Below are positions 56,601 through 64,000 of a DNA stretch of 64,000 bases, in pieces. The notes below the pieces were generated by a model. That model made no database searches, had not been told where the DNA came from, and saw only the letters and a program-made list of their open reading frames with translations. Origin of the DNA: Zanthoxylum bungeanum (Eukaryota > Streptophyta > Magnoliopsida > Sapindales > Rutaceae); the NCBI GenBank assembly GCA_019454045.1, contig SKCR01006512.1, positions 62,001 through 126,000 of the forward strand, given 5' to 3'. Within the stretch, counting starts at the first letter, position 1. Every line of letters begins with the position of its first letter. Made by a program: the position numbers and the translations under genes.

Positions 56601-58475
56601 TGTTGGGAAGCGGTCGCAAGTGCGCAACGGAAAATTATGATGCCGCTATCCATTTGCCCAAGACCCATTTGTTTTGATTATTCTACAAGCCTAGGCATGT
56701 TACTATATATTCTAAGCATAAAACTCATAAAACATGCAAAGAACATAAACCTAAACATGCTAACTATCATAAGATCTCTAATTAAAATAAAGAAAGAAAA
56801 AGACTTACTTGAACCGAAGACTCCTCCAGTCCTCCCTCCAATCTACAAGCTTTTCTCGAACTCAGCAAGCTCTTCCACGTTCCAAAGAGCCACCCAAGTG
56901 TGTGGCCTCCAAAGGTGCACACACCAAAGCCAAAACTCATCGGCAAGACTACGCCTTGAGTGCACATGTATTTTGCCATTGGTGTTAGCCTAGGCAAATA
57001 CCTCAAAACTTTTAACTTGAGATTCCTCTAGTCAATTAGACTTAAGGATCCTCAAAATCAGTGGCTTACTCTTAAAATTTAGAGTTGTTCACTTATATAA
57101 ACCCAAGATATGAAATGTTTTGTTTAAAAATTTGTAAAGAATTCTTTGGGTTTATATAGGTGCTCCAAAGACAACAAAATTAATTAAGAATCCGATGTGG
57201 GATAAATGCTAATTTAATCTTAGCCATTGGATCTTAATTTAGTGGTTTAATGAGATTATAAAACCCTAATAAGAGTTTGGGCCGAATTGGAATTCAAAAA
57301 AAATGAAGCGCCATCTACGCCCTTTATTTATTTATTTATTCCAATTCCCAAAGTGCCCCTATCGTCATTCACCAATCCCTAAGCCACTATGGAACCTCAT
57401 AAATGATCTGTTCAATAATTAAACAAATTGGACCATTTATGAACAATTCATACATAAATCATATATGCTGTTAAATTTGTACTGTGCACCGTTAACCATT
57501 GATTTCGACTTTGTTGTGTGTGACCTTTTGGGTTCCCCTCAAGTTGGACATGAAATGAATCGTGATAATTTAATCGAACATAAATTATCTTTCGATTAGA
57601 TGGTCGTTCGATTTTAATCGAGAAGGAAAGATATATACCCATTCTGTATGCGATTTACATATGATATGGTCTCTCGCCTCATTGTATCCCCACATTTTGA
57701 CCTAGGGTACGGAAAATGTCTACCCATATGGTCAAAGGTATGATGCTGATAGTGTCATGAATCGTGCTAACCTAAGAATCTCACATGATTCTTCCGCTGC
57801 AGCCACAGTCTCAAGTACTGATCACACATATCAACCCGCGAACTAGAATACTACTTTATAAGAAAATATTATCCGAGAAAGTGGTGATTCTCTGTTGTAT
57901 CTTTACAAACTTCATGTGTTTCAACAAATGACTCAATCATACCCTTATGACCGGATCTTTTGAACCGGGGAAGGAGAATGTCAAAGTTATTTGATCCACA
58001 TATAAGATTGTAAAGACCTCAAGTCTAAGGACTAGTCATACAATCGATACATGAAAGTTCTCACAGACACATGTGATAAACACTCCATATGAAAACTTTC
58101 GGCGGTCAGTTCGATGGACACGAGCAACTCATGCATCCATGTGATACACCAAGCGGACGAATCTCCGCTAGTAGCCTATGAGATCGGCTACCCCACTTAA
58201 GGGCGAATCATATCATCATGCTAGTCTCTCCGCTTTGTGAACGACCAGATTATTCACAAAACTATGACTAGGAACGTTTGAGAGTAATGATTCTCATAAG
58301 GCGTGGAAGCCATCATCTTATTACTCCAAGGGCTTTATTACAGTGTTTGATGATTCATATAATTTATGTAAGACACTTATAATAAAGATTGCCATTTTAT
58401 TAATTAATGAAAAATATTACAAATACATGTACATATAGCCCATCCATAAGTTGGGTATATGGCATATCCCTTACA
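56601..58475 (-). repeat. 3' LTR of the minus-strand copia element
   Basis: On the plus strand it runs from TGTTGGGAAGCGG to GGCATATCCCTTACA. A minus-strand TATA box (GGTTTATATAAG) lies near 57100. 57124-57580 is nearly identical to 63548-64000. The part 56601-57115 has no counterpart next to the other LTR, so either that LTR is deleted or this one starts at about 57116. A polypurine tract (minus CAAGTGGGAGATTG) adjoins 58475. Confidence 0.7.
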
Positions 58476-58490
58476 ATCTCCCACTTGCAC

Positions 58491-60480
58491 TATAGCCAAC
58501 TGGTATGAATCTGGACACCATACTATTGGGTGTGCCTATCATGCTTTTGTTGAGTCAGCCCTTTAGTCAGAGAATCTGTAAGATTATCTTCTGTGGGTAT
58601 TTTCTCTATAATAACTTTTTTTCTCTCAATAATCTCCTTGATGAGATGAAATCGCCTGAGTACATGCTTGGATTTCTAGTGGGACATTGGTTCATTTGAT
58701 TGAGCAATGGCGCCCGTGTTGTCACAGTACATCGTGACGCCATTCTTTATCGCGGGAAGCACTTCCAGCTCTGTGATGAACTTCTTTATCCAGACTGCTT
58801 CTTTAGCTGCCTCAGATGCTGCAATATACTCGGCTTCAGTGGTGGAGTCCGCTGTAGTTGACTGCTTTGAGCTTTTCCAACTGACAGCTCCGTCATTCAA
58901 AGTAAACAGATATCCTATTTGCGATCTGCTGTCATCCCTATCGGTCTGAAAGCTCGCATCACAGTAACCAATGACTTTCATCTCAGAACAATCTCCGTAT
59001 ATCAAGAACACATCCTTAGTTCTTGTCAGATACTTGAGGATTATTTTAACAGCTGCCCAGTGTTGCTCACCAGGATTTGCCTGATACCTGCTCGTTATGC
59101 TAAGAGCATAAGAGACATCGGGTCTTGTACATAGCATGGCATACATGATCGATCATATTGCTGAAGCATAAGAGATCATACTCATACGCTCTCTATCTGA
59201 AGGAGTATGTGGACATTGCTCCTTAGATAATTTGATTCCATGACAAGTAGGTAAATTACCTCTTTTGGAATCTTCCATTTTGAATCTTTTCAAAACTTTA
59301 TCTATGTATGTAGATTGAGAAAGTCCTAACAACCTCTTAGATCTATTACGGTAGATCTTAATGCCGATGATGCAGGCTGCTTCTCCCAAATCTTCCATGG
59401 AGAAATTCTGAGATAACCATTGCTTGGTGGCTTGCATCATGGGAATATCATTCCCGATGATTAATATGTCATCGATATATAATACAAGAAATATAACAGC
59501 ACGCCCACTACTTTTCCTGTAAACACAAGGCTCGTCTACATTTTTGATGAAGTCAAATTCTTTGATTGTCTCATCAAATCGTATATTCCAACTTCTGGAG
59601 GCTTGCTTGAGTCCATAAATGGATCAATTAAGCTTGCATACTTTATTATGATCATCCTTAGATGTAAACCCCTCAGGTTGTGTCATATAGACTTCCTCTA
59701 CGAGGTTCCCATTAAGGAAAGCTGTTTTGACATCCATTTGCCAAATCTCATAATCAAAGTGTGCAGCTAATGCCAATAAAATTTGAATGGACTTTATCAT
59801 TGCAACAGGCGAGAAGGTTTCGTCATAGTCAATTCTTTGGATTTGTCTATAAAATTTCGCCACCAACCTAGCCTTATAGGTTTGGATGTTGCTTTCTGCA
59901 TCAGTTTTACGCTTGTAAATCCACTTGCAGCCTATGGGTTTTATCCATTCGGGTGCATCCACCAAGTCCCAGACTTGATTCTGATACATAGAGTCTATTT
60001 CAGATTTCATGGCCTCAAGCCACTTGACTAAATCAATGTCACGTATTGCTTCGTCATAACTGGTGGGATCATCATTATCAATGACCTGATCATGTTCCTC
60101 ATCAATATGGAAACCATATCTTTCAGGCTCATATCTTTCCCTACCAGACCTTCTAAGTTAATAACCTTGTAGTTGTTCAATCGCTGCCCTTTTGAGGGGC
60201 CTGGGGTTTAGTTCTATGTTAGTTTTTTCTTCTCGTACCTCATCGAGGTCAAGTCTACTCTCACTATATTTCTTGAGAAGGAATTCATTCTCTAGAAATT
60301 TAACATTTCGTGAGACAAATGTTCTTTGTTCATTTGGGACGTAGAACACGTATGCTCTTGAGTTCAAGGCATATCCTACAAACTTACATTTAACTGCCCT
60401 ATCATCCAATTTGTTAGTTTGTATGAGCTTAACATATGCGTCACATCCCTAAACTCTTAGATAACTAAGACTAGGACGTT
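58491..60480 (-). pseudogene. Copia reverse transcriptase and RNase H (minus-strand element)
   Basis: Minus strand, several frames. Linker at 60409-60158 (FVGYALNSRAYVFYVPNE). RT at 60010-59624 (IGCKWIYKRKTDAESNIQTY, ALAAHFDYEIWQMDVKTAFL, EEVYMTQPEGF). The YIDD catalytic block at about 59480 in another frame, then EDLGEAACIIGIKIYR (59440-59153). RNase H at 59146-58676 (YGDCSEMKVIGYCDASFQTD, WKSSKQSTTADSTTEAEY, YCDNTGAIAQSNEP). Frameshifts or stops lie near 59620 and 59150. Not functional. Confidence 0.85.
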
Positions 60481-60574
60481 TCCCAGACCATAACTCATAT
60501 GGTGTTTAACTAATAGTTTTGGAAGGAACTTGGTTTAGTATTAGTGTTGCAGTTTCTAAAGCAAGACCCCAAAA

Positions 60575-61717
60575 TTAAAGAGGTAGATCCGTGCATGGCA
60601 TCATTGATCGGACCATATCTAATAATGTTCGATTTCTCCTTTCGGAGACCCCATTATGCTGTGGAGTTCCCGGAGGAGTCCACTGGGAAACAATGCCATT
60701 TTCTCTCAAGTAATCTTGAAATTCGTTACTTAAGTATTCACCACCTCGGCCAGACCTTAGTGAATTAATACTTTTATTAAGCTGGTTTTCTACTTCAGCT
60801 TTGAAGTCTTTGAATTTCTCAAAGGCTTCAGATTTGTACCGCATAAGGTACACATACCCATATCGCGAGTAATCATCGATAAAGGTAACGAAGTAGGAGA
60901 ATACACCTCTAGCGGTGACTGACATTGGTCCGCATACATCAGAGTGTATGAGTTCTAATGTCTCCGCTGCACGCTGTCCTTTACCTTTGAAGGGTAATTT
61001 GGTCATTTTACCAAGTAAACAAGACTCACAAGTTCCATAAGGTTCATATCTGAAGGGTCTGAAATACCCATCCTTATGTAGCTTAGTTAATATTGTTTCA
61101 TTGATATGACCTAAGCGATTGTGCCATAGAAGTGATTCAGTGAGATTATTCGAGTTAACGTTGTATATATTAGAGGTTGAACATTCTTTGTTAGTTTGTA
61201 TGACATAGATACCATTATTCAAAATACCATCTCCATATTTTATTTCATTGAAATAAATAGAACATTCATTACAACTTATTAGGCATGAAAAGCCTTTATT
61301 ACAAAAAGAAGGAATTGAAATGATGTTCTTTACTTGAGAAGACACATAAATACAATCTTCTAAGTCTAAAACTAAACCATTCGGCAAAACTAATGAATAA
61401 GTCCCCACGCACAATGCAGCCAGTTTTGCTCCATTACCCATGTGTAAGTCAACCTCCCCATGACGGAGTCTCCTACTGTTTCTCAGGCCCTGCACATTGT
61501 TACACAATTGAGTCCCACAACCGGTGTCAAGCACCCAAGTAGAAGGTTCAGAGTTTTGAGAATATAGTTCAATCATATACAACATACCTGAAGCATTGGG
61601 CTTATTGGCCTCTTGGGCTTCCCTAGCTTCCTTGGCTTTCAAGGATCTGCAGTCTTTCTTCCAATGACCATTCTTTCCACAAAAGAAACATTTCCCCTTT
61701 CCTTTTTTCTTCTCCAC
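60575..61717 (-). pseudogene. Copia zinc knuckle, protease and integrase (minus-strand element)
   Basis: A 380-residue open frame: CCHC knuckle CFFCGKNGHWKKDC (about 10-23), protease WVLDTGCGTQLCNN (about 61-74), integrase HHCC region (LLWHNRLGHINE, then CESCLLGK), and core with first Asp in HSDVCGPM. The second catalytic Asp (normally in LRSDRGGEY) is Gly here (LRSGRGGEY, codon GGC, near 60750), while the Glu-containing NGVSERRNRT is kept. The frame stops at 60575, inside the integrase. Even apart from the truncation this integrase should be dead. Confidence 0.87.
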
Positions 61718-61749
61718 CTTACCATTGGGCTTTAGGTGATCTGGAGCCT

Positions 61750-62420
61750 TGGCCTTGCCCTTAATTTTCTTTGGGCCTCATGGCTTCAGGTCCGTACCCG
61801 TAAGCATGACATAGGTTTTAAGCTCCGGTTTCAAGTCCTTCTTTGCTTGCTTTATCAGATTGTATAATTATGCTAAAGTAGATTCTTTATTAGACAGATG
61901 AAACTGCATAATAAAGTTAGAGAAGTCTTTTGGTAAGGACTGAAGAATTAGATCGTGACCTATCTCATGATCCATGATGAACCCGAGGTTGGCCAATTTT
62001 TCAATGTTGCCAATCATCTTAAGCACATGTCCACTAATAGATCCTTCCTTATACCTTTTTTCGAATAAAGCACATGACACTTGAAATCTCACGGTATGAA
62101 CGTAAGTTGCATACAACTCCTTCAAGTGAAAGATGATGGTTTGAGCATCCATATCTTCGTGAGCTTTCTGAAGTTCGTCCGACATAGAGCCAAGCATTAT
62201 GCAAACTTCTTGTTCATCATCATCGACGTGTTTCTTCCAAGCATCAAATGTATTTTAGTCAGCATCTTCTGCGGGTTCATGGGGAAATGGTCTTTCAAGA
62301 ACATAGAAAATCTTTTCTTGTCGTAAGACAATTTTAAGGTTTCTAAACCAGTCATTGTAGTTGTCCCCTTTGAGCTTATGCTCATCAAGGATGAAACGAA
62401 GTGATAATCTGTTTGCCATT
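61750..62420 (-). pseudogene. Copia Gag (minus-strand element)
   Basis: Gag starts at about 62420 (MANRLSLRFILDEHKLKGDN) and reads NYNDWFRNLKIVLRQEKIF, then, after a frameshift near 62200, MLGSMSDELQKAHEDMDAQ, FHLKELYATYVHTVRFQV and LANLGFIMDHEIGHDLILQS. It leads to the zinc knuckle at about 61680. Copia Gag of unresolved lineage. Confidence 0.8.
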
Positions 62421-63530
62421 TGGATGTTTGTGAAATATTTTAACCCACCTGTTAAGAGAGAATGTTAAAATTAGGAATATGTTTTCATTAATGTTTCATA
62501 ATAACATGGGTTTTTAATATTATGAAGTTGCTCTCACTCAATTATTTTAAAATTTTAAGCAAATCGCATCAACCCAAATATGATGGATTTCTTGTGGGCA
62601 AGGATCCCATTATCATCATTTCATAACTCCGACTAGGGCCAGTCGTTATAAAATACGATAATTAGGTAGGTTCCCAACCAATTTATGATATAAATCACAA
62701 TTCCTTGATCATTGGGTTGGGCAATCAAACATGCCATAGCTTATGCTAGTCCTTATGGACACCCAATCTTTGCCACTAAGTTATAAGACCACGCCTAAGG
62801 GTCGCTGCGTCTTATGACTCAGAAAAGTCAAACAATTGTCAATAGTAAGATTTTGGGACAAATTAATATTGGTCAGTCTGGTAAAACCTAGTCTTGCCAA
62901 TACGGTTTAAGCCATTTGGGTCTATACTTTACAATGGGAGGCAAATTTTAGACTTAAATTATTATTGAGGATTTTAGCAAGTTTAAGTGAATAATTGTCA
63001 AATGGATTCCTCCATTGAAAATTCCCCATAGGGAGGGTGGAGCGAACTCTCTTAAATACCCTTACCTCTTAGGCTCTTATTGGATTAGTGACATGAATAA
63101 ACAATAGATCCTCCAAATTAATCTAACACTTTAAATATGCTTTAAGGTAAGCCTTGAGTAAATGATTATTTAGATGTCTTCACAGCTTTTCCTTTTGGCT
63201 ATAAAAAGGTAGTGAGTGAAGGAAGACACCAAATCATTATCTAACTCTAGTAATACCTTTGGTTAAATTAACTTTAGTTTGAAATGTTTTATTAACGCTT
63301 TGGTCCCACCCCACTTGTATCTTTTATAATGTATTTTATTATAAACAAGTGATTTATATTTATTAGCCTTAAAGGTAATAAATCTCTAAGTTCATCATGG
63401 AATAATTACTTAGCTAAGGGATAAACAATACACTCTCTATTTCCTTAGAAAGTCTCTAGATGCTTGCACCCTAAAATAATCATGACAATTCTAATCATAT
63501 ATAGAATCATCAAGCATATGAGTTTTAATA
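62421..63530 (-). other. Leader between Gag and 5' LTR of the copia element
   Basis: About 1.1 kb without a coding frame. On the minus strand it ends CTCTTAACAG just before the Gag start, which looks like a 3' splice site. No standard tRNA-Met PBS is seen next to the LTR. Could be an intron-containing leader, or sequence that replaced the LTR 3' part. Confidence 0.4.
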
Positions 63531-64000
63531 TGTTGGAATTATTTTAAAAATTTGTAAAGAATTCTTTGGGTTTATATAGGTGCTTCAAAGACAACAAAAT
63601 TAATTAAGAATCCGATGTGGGGTTAATGCTAATTTAATCTTAGCCATTGGATCTTAATTTAGTGGTTTAATGAGATTATAAAACCATAATAAGAGTTTGG
63701 GCCGAATTGGAATTAAAAAAAAATTGAAGCGCCATCTGCGCCCTTATTTATTTATTTATTTATTCCAATTCCCAAAGTGCCCCTATCGTCATTCACCAAT
63801 CCCTAAGCCACTATGGAACCTCATAAATGATCTGTTCAATAATTAAACACATTGAACCATTTATGAAAAATTCCTACAGCAATCATATATGCTGTTAAAT
63901 TTGTACTGTGCACCGTTAACCATTGATTTCGACTTTGTTGTGTGTGACCTTTTGGGTTCCCCTCAAGTTGGACATGAAATGAATCGTGATAATTTAATCG
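63531..64000 (-). repeat. 5' LTR of the minus-strand copia element, cut by the window edge
   Basis: Begins TGTTGGAATTATTTT. From 63548 it matches 57124-57580 with few differences. The rest runs off the window. Confidence 0.75.

Noticed and set aside
56313..56993. Single 226-codon copia Gag frame
   Set aside because: Only the part up to 56600 is Gag; the rest reads by chance into the LTR of the other copia element.

Overview
This is a window from a nuclear plant genome, most likely a eudicot. It is AT-rich, has spliced genes with GT-AG introns, and carries plant LTR-retrotransposon lineages (Ty3/gypsy Tat-like and Athila-like, Ty1/copia Ale-like and others), many of them nested. About three quarters of the window is transposable-element DNA. 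I support only one intact host protein gene, a four-exon COR413-type cold-regulated membrane protein gene (36585-39507), plus one probable C/D box snoRNA (about 49712-49802).

Layout. 1-1333: part of a long (about 3.5 kb) LTR, minus orientation. 1334-6252 and 16407-17979: one degenerate Tat-like gypsy element on the minus strand, split by a complete Athila-derived element at 6253-16406 (TSD CGTAT). 17980-24796: intergenic DNA with MITE- and hAT-like remnants, a microsatellite, and a minisatellite array (about 22.3-24.05 kb) that seems to lie inside an old LTR. 24797-36094: an old non-autonomous LTR element whose right LTR is interrupted at its TATA box by a second Athila-derived element (27991-35652, TSD CCTAT). 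36095-39816: the COR413 gene. 39822-48316: an Ale-like copia element (286-bp LTRs, TSD AGAGT), itself interrupted by a 3518-bp solo LTR (43226-46743, TSD AGTGC). 48322-52782: intergenic DNA with a foldback MITE and the snoRNA locus. 52783-64000: remnants of two more copia elements, one plus-strand and one minus-strand.

The most interesting system is the Athila-derived family, present twice. It has lost reverse transcriptase, RNase H and the integrase core. It keeps Gag, protease and an integrase C-terminal tail as one polyprotein, and then carries two extra reading frames: a 187-aa protein with a Cys4 motif (unknown function) and an intronless LONELY GUY (LOG)-type cytokinin riboside monophosphate phosphoribohydrolase. 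The U3 region of its LTR has six CACGTG G-boxes upstream of a TATA box. This looks like a retroelement that has captured a hormone-activation gene under a potentially stress- or light-responsive LTR.

The second copy is structurally bizarre. Its two LTRs are in inverted orientation, yet the whole unit is flanked by one target-site duplication, and the inner junction of the left LTR falls at the tRNA primer-binding-site boundary, inside a truncated LOG. That points to an aberrant reverse-transcription or cDNA end-joining product that was then integrated as one unit.

I have no database access. Family names rest on recognisable motifs, and boundaries rest on repeat comparison within the window and on TSDs.
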